DNA of 17,765 nucleotides from NCBI GenBank assembly GCA_028278005.1, contig JANQFD010000140.1, positions 1 through 17,765 of the forward strand, written 5' to 3'. The notes below the pieces were generated by a model. That model was given only the letters and a program-made list of their open reading frames with translations, ran no database searches and had not been told where the DNA came from. Source of the stretch: Chlorobium sp. GTDB taxonomy: Bacteria > Bacteroidota > Chlorobiia > Chlorobiales > Chlorobiaceae. The translations under genes and the position numbers were made by a program. Shown here one piece after another: positions 1 to 6,908 of this stretch (position 1 is the first letter of the stretch; the number at the start of each line of letters is the position of its first letter).

Positions 1-414
1 CATCGTGAACAATGAAACGTATATGACAGACGACCGCTTTCGCATGGGGGATGATCTATCGGGTCAATGGTTTTGTTCTATGGTGAGGTGTATAAGGTAT
101 TATATGTGTGTCAGATGTGGAAGAAATTTTTCTTGGAGAAACCGGTATCAGGGTATTATCTGAGATTCAATGCAGGTTGCCTGAAATGCCATGGAAAGAG
201 CGTTTCAGATAGAGAACGAGTTTTTGGGAATCGGTATACGTTTACCGTGTGACGTATTGAAGAAAGAGGGGGTAAGGAAAAGCCTGAATTCATTGGTATT
301 GCTGAAAAGGACAAAATTTTTTCTTTACAATAATGATATGTAACTTGTCCGGGATTTTCCAGAGGCACGTATACTGAACACTGAAGCATAAAACATCCAA
401 CGATCAACAGCAGT
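1..414. other. Left-edge region without a supportable gene
   Basis: This 414-base stretch precedes the first convincing gene. One plus-strand frame is open from the window edge to a TGA at 161-163 and could be the tail of a gene lying to the left, but its translation (rich in Arg, Tyr, Cys and Trp) resembles nothing I know. A 61-codon frame at 67-252 is also open, but it has no SD and an odd composition. The minus-strand frames are interrupted or run against the next gene. AT-rich sequence between about 310 and 400 probably carries the promoter of the gene at 415. I see no tRNA, repeat or strong terminator here. Confidence 0.5.
345..375 (+). promoter_or_regulatory. Possible sigma-70 promoter for the gene at 415
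   Basis: TTGTCC at 345-350 and TATACT at 370-375 resemble -35 and -10 boxes. The 19-base spacer is longer than the usual 17. The -10 box matches TATAAT at five of six positions. The start would fall near 382, about 33 bases before the ATG at 415. This is a pattern match only. Confidence 0.25.
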
Positions 415-810
415 ATGGCTAAAAAGATCGATGTTACACAGAGGGCGAAGGATATTCTCGAAGAGGCGCTTGACAGGGAAGCTGTAGATGTTCTGGCGAA
501 AATTTCCCGGGAGATGCAGCAAATATTCAACGAGAATCCTGAGCCGTCCCGGCCGGATGTTGTGCGAATTGTCAGCGATTATTTTGAGGGTGACGGTAAA
601 TCGGAGCAGTTTATTTCGAACTGGATTAAAACAGCCGAAGAACATTGCAGGGACAGAGGGCTTCGTGAAGAAGACCAGCCCAAGGCAATGCTTTCCGATC
701 TGGGCGTGTTTCGTTTTATGAATTTTCTCATGGAAAAGGGGCTGACAGACGATCAGGTGAATATTGTGCTAAGGGGCGCCGTTCAGCAGGCAAATGATCA
801 GGACAGTTGA
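415..810 (+). CDS. Conserved-looking small protein of unknown function
   Basis: This is a 131-residue soluble protein whose family I do not recognise. The ATG at 415 starts a Lys/Asp-rich segment (MAKKIDVTQRAKDILEEAL). The rest is charged and probably all-helical, with amphipathic patterns at about residues 8-40, 60-80 and 85-125. There is no signal peptide, membrane segment, Cys cluster or known catalytic motif. The start has no clear SD, which is common in this window. Codon use resembles the neighbouring genes, and the frame has no rival on the other strand with plausible composition, so I take it as a real gene. It stands alone: upstream is non-coding and downstream is a convergent gene 14 bases away. 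No function can be inferred from context. Confidence 0.7.
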   Translation: MAKKIDVTQRAKDILEEALDREAVDVLAKISREMQQIFNENPEPSRPDVVRIVSDYFEGDGKSEQFISNWIKTAEEHCRDRGLREEDQPKAMLSDLGVFRFMNFLMEKGLTDDQVNIVLRGAVQQANDQDS

Positions 811-824
811 TGTTTTACAGGGCA

Positions 825-1253
825 TCAGCGGCTGTAAAGAATCAATATTATTCCTCCGACAACCAGAACCACTCCCGACAATCTCACAAAGTTCAGGGGT
901 TCGTTAAGAATAACAACCGCCAATATATAGGTGATGAGGGGTGAAGCTGCAATGACCGGATTTACAAAGGAAACATCGGCGGTTTTGATAGCCGAAAGGT
1001 AAAAGAATAGCATTATGGTGACGGCAACGCCCTGCAGTAACGCATAAGCCGTATATTTAAGAGGAATATCGTTTGATAACGTCGACGTGCCTAACCAGAC
1101 AACAAAGCCGAGGATGATGGTCTGCGAAAGGCTTCGATAAAAAATCATCTGTGTTATATTCATTTTTGCGAGCGTTATCTTTTCAAGGATCGGCAGTGAT
1201 CCGAGAATAGACACGGTTATAAACAAGGACAGATAGATGTTGAGTGCTTTCAT
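825..1253 (-). CDS. Half-size EamA-family (DMT) membrane transporter
   Basis: This is a 142-residue integral membrane protein with four or five hydrophobic helices, at about residues 5-23, 36-55, 68-87, 94-115 and 121-140. The C-terminal half shows the EamA pattern: a helix with ADVSFVNPVIAASPLITYILA, then LNEPLN, then a glycine-rich final helix (SGVVLVVGGIILIL). Usual EamA/DMT permeases are about 300 residues with ten helices made of two repeats. This one carries a single repeat, so it would need to dimerise, as short DMT and SMR proteins do. The flanks (811-824 and 1254-1345) leave no space for a missing half, so it is not an obvious recent truncation. It is divergent from purC with a 92-base gap. 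The substrate is unknown; a metabolite or drug exporter is most likely from the family. The start has only a weak GGGT-like SD. Confidence 0.8.
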   Translation of the reverse strand: MKALNIYLSLFITVSILGSLPILEKITLAKMNITQMIFYRSLSQTIILGFVVWLGTSTLSNDIPLKYTAYALLQGVAVTIMLFFYLSAIKTADVSFVNPVIAASPLITYILAVVILNEPLNFVRLSGVVLVVGGIILILYSR

Positions 1254-1345
1254 GACCCGGCTGTTCAGTATTTCGTATTAGTATTCCCGATATGGATATA
1301 CCCAAAAATATAGTAAGTCGTTAATTCAACAGGCAGAATTGAACC

Positions 1346-2056
1346 ATGAACAAAACAAAGCTTCTTCACGAAGGAAAGGCAAAGAAAGTTTTTCTGACAG
1401 ATAACAGTGACCTTGTTATTCAGGAATTCAAGGATGATGCCACAGCTTTCAATAACAAGAAAAAAGGTACGATCAGCAACAAGGGAGTCGTTAACAATGC
1501 AATTTCCTGTAAGCTGTTCACCTATCTTTCCGATAACGGAGTGCCGACACATTTTGTGGATAAACTCTCCGAACGGGATATGCTTTGCAAATACCTTGAT
1601 ATTATCATGGTAGAAGTTGTGGTAAGAAACATTGCTGCAGGTTCGCTCGTCAGGCGATACGGTTTCAAGGAAGGAACCAGGCTTGAACATCCCATCATCG
1701 AACTCTACCTGAAGGATGATGATCTCGACGATCCTCTGATGAATGAAAGTCACGCTGTCGCTCTCGGCCTTGCCAACTATGAGGAACTCGATATCCTCAA
1801 GGAACAGGCAGCAAAGATCAATGGGCTCATGAGAGGCTTTTTTGCAGAACGCAAGCTTAATCTGGTTGATTTCAAGCTTGAGTTCGGAAGACACAAGGGC
1901 GAGATTCTTCTTGGAGACGAAATAAGCCCCGATACCTGCCGTTTCTGGGATCTGGATACAGGGGAGAAGATGGATAAGGACCGTTTCCGTTTTGATCTCG
2001 GAGGTGTTGAGGATGCCTATTCCGAGGTTGAAAAAAGAGTGCTTGACCTGGGATAG
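1346..2056 (+). CDS. purC: Phosphoribosylaminoimidazole-succinocarboxamide synthase (SAICAR synthetase)
   Basis: This enzyme catalyses the ATP-dependent joining of CAIR and aspartate to give SAICAR in de novo purine synthesis, in the cytoplasm. The 236-residue length is normal for the short bacterial form. Family hallmarks are the N-terminal LLHEGKAKKVF (residues 6-16), the KKKGTISNKG nucleotide-binding region (about 38-47), the VVVRNIAAGSLVRRYG stretch (about 91-106), and LVDFKLEFG followed by LGDEISPDTCRFWD in the C-terminal part. The ATG at 1346 matches the family start; its SD is weak. A TATAGT at 1309-1314 could be the -10 box, but no good -35 is visible. It is divergent from the EamA gene and followed 26 bases later by the DedA gene. 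No other pur gene is adjacent. Confidence 0.97.
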   Translation: MNKTKLLHEGKAKKVFLTDNSDLVIQEFKDDATAFNNKKKGTISNKGVVNNAISCKLFTYLSDNGVPTHFVDKLSERDMLCKYLDIIMVEVVVRNIAAGSLVRRYGFKEGTRLEHPIIELYLKDDDLDDPLMNESHAVALGLANYEELDILKEQAAKINGLMRGFFAERKLNLVDFKLEFGRHKGEILLGDEISPDTCRFWDLDTGEKMDKDRFRFDLGGVEDAYSEVEKRVLDLG

Positions 2057-2082
2057 CTCCGGGTCATGAGCCTCGGGAAAGG

Positions 2083-2730
2083 ATGCTCGAAAGCATCGTA
2101 GAATATCTTCGGTCGGCTGACCCGGTTTCGATATACCTCTTCCTGTTTTTCATATCTTTTCTGGAAAACGTTGTGCCGCCTGTGCCGGGTGATGTACCTG
2201 TTGCGTTCATCGGTTATCTTGCTTTTTCCAGCGACATCGATTTCTGGTTGTCAGTGGTATTTGCTTCCACAGGATCGACCCTGGGCTTCATGCTTATGTT
2301 TTTATTGAGCAGGGAGGTCGGGTTGAAGATCTATGCCCGTGGGGACAGCAGGATCCGCCACGGGCTTGTAAGGATTGTTCACAGGCTATTTCCGCCCGAG
2401 CATATGGAGACGGCGCGTATGCGTTTTTCTGCGCACGGTTACTTTGCAGTACTGATAAACCGGTTTCTGTTCGGTTACCGTGCAATTATATCGGTGATGG
2501 CGGGTTTCATGCATCTCAACGTGCCAGGGGTTTTGGCAGCGACTTTCGCAAGTTCGGTTATCTGGTATGTGCTGCTCCTCCTTGGAGGGTATCTTCTTGG
2601 TGAAAACTGGTCGGAAATCATGGCCTACACGGCATTGTACAGTATCCCGCTCAGCCTGGTTTTTCTGGTTATCGTGTGTGTTGCTCTGATCAGGTACGTT
2701 GGAAGACGGAAGAAAAGGGAAGGGCGATAG
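2083..2730 (+). CDS. DedA-family (SNARE-associated/VTT) membrane protein
   Basis: This is a 215-residue inner-membrane protein of the DedA family, whose members act in membrane homeostasis; some flip undecaprenyl phosphate or phosphatidylethanolamine. The conserved N-terminal motif ENVVPPVPGD is at about residues 28-37. The second motif, NRFLFGYRAIISVMAG, at about 126-141, carries the conserved Arg residues. It has several hydrophobic helices, including a re-entrant-looking one before the PPVPG motif, and a basic cytoplasmic tail (GRRKKREGR). The start is supported by GGGAAAGG immediately upstream of the ATG at 2083. It lies 26 bases after purC and may be cotranscribed with it. The exact lipid substrate cannot be told from the sequence. 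Confidence 0.9.
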   Translation: MLESIVEYLRSADPVSIYLFLFFISFLENVVPPVPGDVPVAFIGYLAFSSDIDFWLSVVFASTGSTLGFMLMFLLSREVGLKIYARGDSRIRHGLVRIVHRLFPPEHMETARMRFSAHGYFAVLINRFLFGYRAIISVMAGFMHLNVPGVLAATFASSVIWYVLLLLGGYLLGENWSEIMAYTALYSIPLSLVFLVIVCVALIRYVGRRKKREGR

Positions 2731-2820
2731 TGTGTTGGATTTTTACGGCTCAGCACGTACCTTAACTTTTCGCATGAATATAGTGGTATTCTCCAATAAG
2801 TATTGAAACGATACAGTGTA

Positions 2821-3732
2821 ATGGCAAAAGATATAAAGCCTTATCCTGCAAGCAGAAAAGGGCGCATACTTTCCCTGGATTCCATCGATGAACTGAAAGA
2901 GATGTCGTGTCAGGTGCGGCGCGACGTGGTGCGCATGCTTACCATGGCCTCATCAGGCCATACAGGTGGTTCACTGGGAATGGCGGACGTATTTACTGCA
3001 TTGTATTTCAGACTCCTGAAACACAAACCCCATCAGTTCAGAGAGACAAACGGCCAGGATATGCTATTTCTTTCCAACGGCCACATTGTTCCGGTCTGGT
3101 ACAGCGTGCTTGCAAGATGCGGTTATTTTCAGCTTCATGAACTCCACTCGTTGCGCAAGATCAACACCTACCTTCAGGGACATCCGGCATCCGAGTCGGG
3201 TTTGCCGGGTATACATATTGCGTCAGGTTCTCTCGGGCAGGGGCTGTCGGCGGCAGTAGGGGCCGCTCTCGGTAAACGTATGGATGAATGTACCGGCGAT
3301 GTGTTCTGTCTTATGGGAGATGGAGAGTGTCAGGAGGGACAGATCTGGGAAGCCGCAATGAGCGCTGTTCATTACGGCCTCGGCAATCTCATCGGTATCG
3401 TTGATTACAACAACCAGCAAATTGACGGTGAAGTCAGTGCCGTCATGAATGTTGAACCTTTTGCCGATAAATGGAAATCGTTCGGCTGGGATGTGTTTCA
3501 TTGTGACGGCAATGATATGGAAGACATTGTGTCCGTGACCGAAGAAATAAGAGCTCAAAGGGAGAGAACAAGGCCTGCCGTTATTCTTGCTGTAACCGTA
3601 ATGGGCAAAGGCGTTCCATTTTTTGAGGGGACAATGCCGGACAATAGCAACTGGCATGGTAAGCCCCCGTCTCCCGAACAATGTGAACAGGCGCTTGAAA
3701 TACTTGGTGAAACGGTTTACGGTGATTTTTAA
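2821..3732 (+). CDS. Transketolase, N-terminal (thiamine-diphosphate-binding) subunit
   Basis: This is a 303-residue protein equal to the N-terminal half of transketolase. It moves two-carbon units between sugar phosphates in the pentose-phosphate and Calvin-type pathways. It has the SGHTGGSLG segment (residues 45-53), the FLSNGHIVPVWYS region (83-95), the HPASESGLPGI segment (121-131) and the ThDP/Mg motif GDGE (166-169) ending in NN at 197-198. It ends cleanly after the ThDP domain, and no pyrimidine-binding or C-terminal domain follows; the next gene is rsmD. Split transketolases need a partner subunit, which must lie elsewhere. An in-frame TTG at 2803 would add six residues, but neither start has a good SD, so I prefer the ATG at 2821. 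The following rsmD gene begins within a few bases of its stop. Confidence 0.9.
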   Translation: MAKDIKPYPASRKGRILSLDSIDELKEMSCQVRRDVVRMLTMASSGHTGGSLGMADVFTALYFRLLKHKPHQFRETNGQDMLFLSNGHIVPVWYSVLARCGYFQLHELHSLRKINTYLQGHPASESGLPGIHIASGSLGQGLSAAVGAALGKRMDECTGDVFCLMGDGECQEGQIWEAAMSAVHYGLGNLIGIVDYNNQQIDGEVSAVMNVEPFADKWKSFGWDVFHCDGNDMEDIVSVTEEIRAQRERTRPAVILAVTVMGKGVPFFEGTMPDNSNWHGKPPSPEQCEQALEILGETVYGDF

Positions 3733-3739
3733 TGCAAGT

Positions 3740-4273
3740 GTGCAGATACAGTCAGGCAGATATAAGGGGAGGAAACTGCAGAGGTGCAGGACAGGCTCTA
3801 TAAGGCCTTGCAGCAGCAGGGTCAAGAAATCCTTGTTCGATATACTATCCGTACGTATGGAGTTTGTCGGCATAAAGGTGCTTGATCTTTATGCCGGTTT
3901 TGGCTCTCTGGGTTTTGAGGCTTTGAGCCGGGGGGCGGTCGAGATCTGTTTTGTTGACAGCAGCACGCAGTCGCAGAAATCGTTACGCGAAACGGCAGCC
4001 GGACTCGGGGTGCAATCGTCCGTAAGAATCGTAAAACAAGATGTTGTTCAATTCATCAGGACCGAAAAAGGTCGTTACGATCTTGTGTTTTGCGATCCCC
4101 CTTACAGTTGGGGTGATTACAGTACTCTGGTCAACGAGATATTCAGCCGGGAACTTGTTGCAGAAAACGGTATGCTGTTAATGGAGCACAGCTCTCGTTA
4201 TACTTTTGAAAACATACAGCACTATGCTTTTTACAAAGATTACGGGATGACGAGAGTTACTTTTTTCTCCTGA
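3740..4273 (+). CDS. rsmD: 16S rRNA (guanine-966-N2)-methyltransferase RsmD
   Basis: This protein uses S-adenosylmethionine to methylate G966 of 16S rRNA, late in 30S assembly. From a GTG at 3740 the protein is 177 residues and begins VQIQSGRYKGRKL, which matches the usual RsmD N-terminus (IxxGxxKGRxL). RPCSSRVKKSLFD (22-34) matches the family RPTxxRVRExLFN. The SAM-binding stretch is LDLYAGFGSLGFEALSRGA (48-66) and the catalytic motif is DPPY (119-122). A GTG at 3722 is an alternative that overlaps the transketolase stop and has GGTGA 11 bases upstream; it would add six residues. An ATG at 3623 lies far inside the previous gene and is unlikely. The rsmD-coaD pair that follows is a widely conserved bacterial arrangement. 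Confidence 0.9.
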   Translation: MQIQSGRYKGRKLQRCRTGSIRPCSSRVKKSLFDILSVRMEFVGIKVLDLYAGFGSLGFEALSRGAVEICFVDSSTQSQKSLRETAAGLGVQSSVRIVKQDVVQFIRTEKGRYDLVFCDPPYSWGDYSTLVNEIFSRELVAENGMLLMEHSSRYTFENIQHYAFYKDYGMTRVTFFS

Positions 4274-4303
4274 ACAGATCCTCAAACAATACAGGATTTC
4301 ATT

Positions 4304-4309
4304 GGAGGG
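4304..4309 (+). promoter_or_regulatory. Shine-Dalgarno site that fixes the coaD start
   Basis: GGAGGG at 4304-4309 lies seven bases before the ATG at 4317. An in-frame TTG at 4302 would place this site inside the coding region, so the ATG is the better start. Confidence 0.85.
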
Positions 4310-4316
4310 CAGTGTT

Positions 4317-4814
4317 ATGAAACGGCTGGCGATCTATCCCGGAACGTTCGATCCATTTACAAACGGCCATCTGGACGTTCTTGAACGGGCGCTTACGATT
4401 TTTGAGCACGTTATCGTCGTTATTGCTGAGAACAGCAGGAAAAAAACACTTTTTTCACTTGACGAGCGGCTTGATATGATCGAGACCCTTACAGCAACCT
4501 ATTCCGGTGCAAGTGTGGAAGTGCTCCATGGAGGTCTTCTTGCCGAGTATGCCAGATCAGCCGGCGCAACGGCTATTGTTCGCGGTGTGCGCCAGGTAAA
4601 GGATTTTGAATACGAGTTTCAGATGTCACTGCTCAACAGGCACCTGAATCCTGAAGTTACCACTGTTTTTCTGATGCCTAACGTCAAATATACCTATGTG
4701 GCTTCTTCGATCATAAGGGAGGTTGCCCTGCTTGGCGGAGACGTCAGTAAATTCGTACATCCTTATGTTCTTGACAGGTTGAAGAAGAAGTTCGAAGAGC
4801 AGAAAAATTTATAA
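4317..4814 (+). CDS. coaD: Phosphopantetheine adenylyltransferase
   Basis: This enzyme transfers AMP from ATP to 4'-phosphopantetheine to give dephospho-CoA, the fourth step of coenzyme A synthesis. The protein is 165 residues, normal for the family (about 160). It starts MKRLAIYPGTFDPFTNGH: Thr10 and His18 of the (T/H)xGH nucleotidyltransferase motif are at the standard positions. VRGVRQVKDFEYEFQM (about 89-104) is the conserved substrate region, and YTYVASSIIREV carries the SSxxREV signature. The strong GGAGGG site decides the start. It lies 43 bases after rsmD, the common rsmD-coaD pair. The next reading frame with a strong SD is the leader ORF at 4845. Confidence 0.97.
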   Translation: MKRLAIYPGTFDPFTNGHLDVLERALTIFEHVIVVIAENSRKKTLFSLDERLDMIETLTATYSGASVEVLHGGLLAEYARSAGATAIVRGVRQVKDFEYEFQMSLLNRHLNPEVTTVFLMPNVKYTYVASSIIREVALLGGDVSKFVHPYVLDRLKKKFEEQKNL

Positions 4815-4829
4815 CAATCCGCATTCTTC

Positions 4830-4836
4830 AAAGGAG
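4830..4836 (+). promoter_or_regulatory. Strong Shine-Dalgarno site before a 9-codon leader ORF
   Basis: AAAGGAG at 4830-4836 is one of the strongest SD matches in the window. It sits eight bases before an ATG at 4845 and 43 bases before the aminotransferase ATG at 4880, which is too far to serve the latter directly. Confidence 0.65.
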
Positions 4837-4844
4837 TTTTCGAG

Positions 4845-4874
4845 ATGCGTTCATTTTCATATAAACCTTTGTAA
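4845..4874 (+). CDS. Putative 9-residue leader peptide upstream of the aminotransferase
   Basis: The ATG at 4845 follows an ideal SD (AAAGGAG, eight-base spacing) and opens a nine-codon frame, MRSFSYKPL, ending in TAA at 4872-4874. The aminotransferase ATG is only five bases beyond that stop and has no SD of its own. The arrangement suggests a minicistron whose translation delivers ribosomes to the downstream start by coupling or reinitiation. The peptide holds one Phe and one Tyr but no run of a regulatory amino acid, so classical attenuation is not evident. An alternative is that the SD belonged to a former start of the aminotransferase and a small indel has since put it out of frame; the intact, sensible start at 4880 argues mildly against that. 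Confidence 0.45.
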   Translation: MRSFSYKPL

Positions 4875-4879
4875 CAATT

Positions 4880-6088
4880 ATGAGCACAAACACATTCAAG
4901 GGGGAAAAATATCTGACCCGCAGAGTATTGAGTATGCAGGAGTCGCAAACAATGAAAATAACAGGCCTTGCAAAACAGATGAAAGCCGAGGGCAAGGATA
5001 TTATCAGCCTGTCGGCAGGCGAGCCTGATTTTCCAACTCCTGACTTTGTCGCTCAGGCAGGGATCGATGCGATCAGAAAAGGATTTACCCGTTACACGGC
5101 AAATGCCGGGATTCCGGAATTGAAAAAAGCTGTTGTTGAAAAGTTCAGAAGGGATAACGGTATCGATTTTTCCCCGGAGGAAATTATTATCAGTAACGGC
5201 GGTAAGCAAACCCTTGCAAATGCGATCCTTTCGCTCTGTGAGGAAGGAGACGAGGTGATCATTCCCGCCCCTTTCTGGGTTAGTTTCCCTGAAATGGCGA
5301 GATTGGCCGGTGCAGAGCCTGTCATTGTTCCGACAACCCTGGAGTCTGAATACAAAATGGTGCCTGAACAGCTTGAAGCGGCGATCACGGAAAAAACGAA
5401 AGTGCTGATACTCAACTCGCCGTCCAACCCTTCCGGAGCCGTGTATTCGGAAAACGAGGTCAGAGCTTTGATGGCGGTGCTCGAAGAACGCGAGATTTTC
5501 GTGATTTCCGACGAGATGTATGACCAGATCGTTTACGGGTCTGTCAAGCCGTTTTCTCCGGCAAGGGTAGAAGGGATACGAGACCGGGTGATTGTCAGCA
5601 ACGGTGTTTCAAAGACGTATGCGATGACCGGGTGGCGTATCGGATTTCTTGCAGGGCCTAAATGGCTGATAGACGCTTGCGGAAAAATACAGTCGCAAAC
5701 CACTTCGAATGCAAACTCGATTGCGCAAATGGCTGCGGTTGCGGCTCTTACCGGTGACCAGCGTATCATCGAGGAGCGCAGGGCGGAGTTTGAAAAGCGC
5801 CGCGATTACATGTACAAGGCACTTAATGACATCCCCGGAATAACCGCAGCAATGCCTGACGGTGCTTTTTATATTTTCCCTTCAATCGCCGGATTGCTGG
5901 GCAAAACATTCAATGGAAAGACAATGACCTGTTCTGCGGATGTTGCCCAATATCTTCTTGTAGATCACTATGTCGCCACCGTTCCCGGAGAGGCTTTCGG
6001 TGCGCCTGAAAACCTCAGGCTATCCTATGCTGCATCCATCGGTGAACTGGAGAAGGCTGTAAGCCGGATCAGCAAAGCGTTTGCATAG
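4880..6088 (+). CDS. aspC: Pyridoxal-phosphate aspartate aminotransferase, subgroup Ib
   Basis: This is a fold-type I PLP aminotransferase of 402 residues. It interconverts aspartate and 2-oxoglutarate with oxaloacetate and glutamate; some members of this subgroup also transaminate prephenate on the way to Phe and Tyr. The Schiff-base lysine is Lys245 in SNGVSKTYAMTGWRIGF. PLP contacts are Asn183 in SPSNPSG and Asp211 in ISDEMYD, and the substrate-carboxylate arginine is Arg380 in LRLSYA. SAGEPDFPTP (45-54) is typical of the Ib group. The ATG at 4880 has no SD and depends on the leader ORF or the nearby upstream SD. The acyltransferase gene begins six bases after its stop. The symbol is by family; substrate range cannot be settled from sequence alone. 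Confidence 0.92.
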   Translation: MSTNTFKGEKYLTRRVLSMQESQTMKITGLAKQMKAEGKDIISLSAGEPDFPTPDFVAQAGIDAIRKGFTRYTANAGIPELKKAVVEKFRRDNGIDFSPEEIIISNGGKQTLANAILSLCEEGDEVIIPAPFWVSFPEMARLAGAEPVIVPTTLESEYKMVPEQLEAAITEKTKVLILNSPSNPSGAVYSENEVRALMAVLEEREIFVISDEMYDQIVYGSVKPFSPARVEGIRDRVIVSNGVSKTYAMTGWRIGFLAGPKWLIDACGKIQSQTTSNANSIAQMAAVAALTGDQRIIEERRAEFEKRRDYMYKALNDIPGITAAMPDGAFYIFPSIAGLLGKTFNGKTMTCSADVAQYLLVDHYVATVPGEAFGAPENLRLSYAASIGELEKAVSRISKAFA

Positions 6089-6094
6089 CGAACT

Positions 6095-6859
6095 ATGTTG
6101 ACAGTCCGTCGAAGTAAAATATACACTTTGTGGTTCAGCTGGTATTCACGGCGGCAGTTCAGAAAGCATTTTCATTCCGTAAGGGTTTCGGTTCCTCCCG
6201 AAACCCTTGCCATGCAGCAACATTATCCGGTCATATTCTACTGCAACCATGCCTACTGGTGGGACGGTTTCTGGTCACAGTTGTGCACGGAAGAGTTTTT
6301 CCGTCAGAACCTTTATATCATCATCGAGTATCAGCAGCTCGTCAAACACCGTTTTTTTACCCGTCTGGGAGCTTTTTCCATCGACCGGTCAAGACCGAGA
6401 AGTGTGTTGCAAACCCTTGAGTATGCTGCAGATTGTCTGACCGCAGAAAGCCCGAAACAAAATGCTTTATGGGTTTTCCCCCAGGGATTAATCGAGCATG
6501 TCGACAAGCAACCCCTCCGTTTTTTCAACGGGACTTCCTCCATTGTCTCGCGTGTGCTTCAGGAAACCGGCGGAATATATCTGGTTTCAGTTGTCAGCCG
6601 GATTGAATATCTTGATGACCAAAGGCCCGACTTGTTTCTCTCGTTCAACGTCCCGGAGCTTATCAGCAGGACCGATTATACCGGTCACAAAACCCTGACA
6701 AGACATATGCAGGAGAGGACAACCGGCCACCTGTCGTTATTGAAGGAAAAAATAATTGCCAGGGATACGGATGGTTTTACGCTTATGGTCAGAGGGGCGG
6801 AGTCGATAAATATAAGGGTCGACCGGCTCCGGAAGTTTGCCGGATCGAGAAAGGAGTAG
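6095..6859 (+). CDS. PlsC-like lysophospholipid/glycerolipid acyltransferase family protein
   Basis: This is a 254-residue member of the glycerolipid acyltransferase superfamily, which moves acyl groups from acyl-ACP or acyl-CoA to a lipid hydroxyl. The catalytic HX4D motif is His52-Asp57 in CNHAYWWDGF. The second block is FPQG (128-131) where classical PlsC has FPEG, so the Glu is replaced by Gln. LGAFSIDRSRPRS (91-103) fits the intermediate acceptor-binding block. No signal peptide or clear transmembrane helix is seen; it is probably a peripheral membrane protein. It begins six bases after the aminotransferase stop, without its own SD, so it is likely translationally coupled. Green sulfur bacteria have a related acyltransferase, CruD, that acylates a carotenoid glucoside; this gene could be that or a phospholipid enzyme, and I cannot tell which. 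Confidence 0.8.
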   Translation: MLTVRRSKIYTLWFSWYSRRQFRKHFHSVRVSVPPETLAMQQHYPVIFYCNHAYWWDGFWSQLCTEEFFRQNLYIIIEYQQLVKHRFFTRLGAFSIDRSRPRSVLQTLEYAADCLTAESPKQNALWVFPQGLIEHVDKQPLRFFNGTSSIVSRVLQETGGIYLVSVVSRIEYLDDQRPDLFLSFNVPELISRTDYTGHKTLTRHMQERTTGHLSLLKEKIIARDTDGFTLMVRGAESINIRVDRLRKFAGSRKE

Positions 6860-6908
6860 GGAATTGCAAGTAATGAGGGCATAAAGCCCGGAATAAAGTT
6901 GAACTACT

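Noticed and set aside
2..163. Open frame from the left edge as a partial gene
   Set aside because: It is short, Arg/Cys/Tyr/Trp-rich, and matches nothing known; not enough to call a gene tail.
156..530. 124-codon minus-strand frame across the left spacer and the 415 gene
   Set aside because: It opposes the better-supported gene at 415, has a Ser/Cys-rich composition, and no SD or recognisable motif.
813..839. Inverted repeat TTTTACAG/CTGTAAAG between the convergent genes at 810 and 825
   Set aside because: It has an 11-base loop and no T-run on either side, and part lies in the EamA coding region; not convincing as a terminator.
1265..1894. 209-codon minus-strand frame opposite purC
   Set aside because: It is a shadow of purC, with unnatural Cys/His/Phe-rich composition.
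3223..3873. 216-codon minus-strand frame over transketolase and rsmD
   Set aside because: It lies antisense to two well-identified genes and resembles no family.
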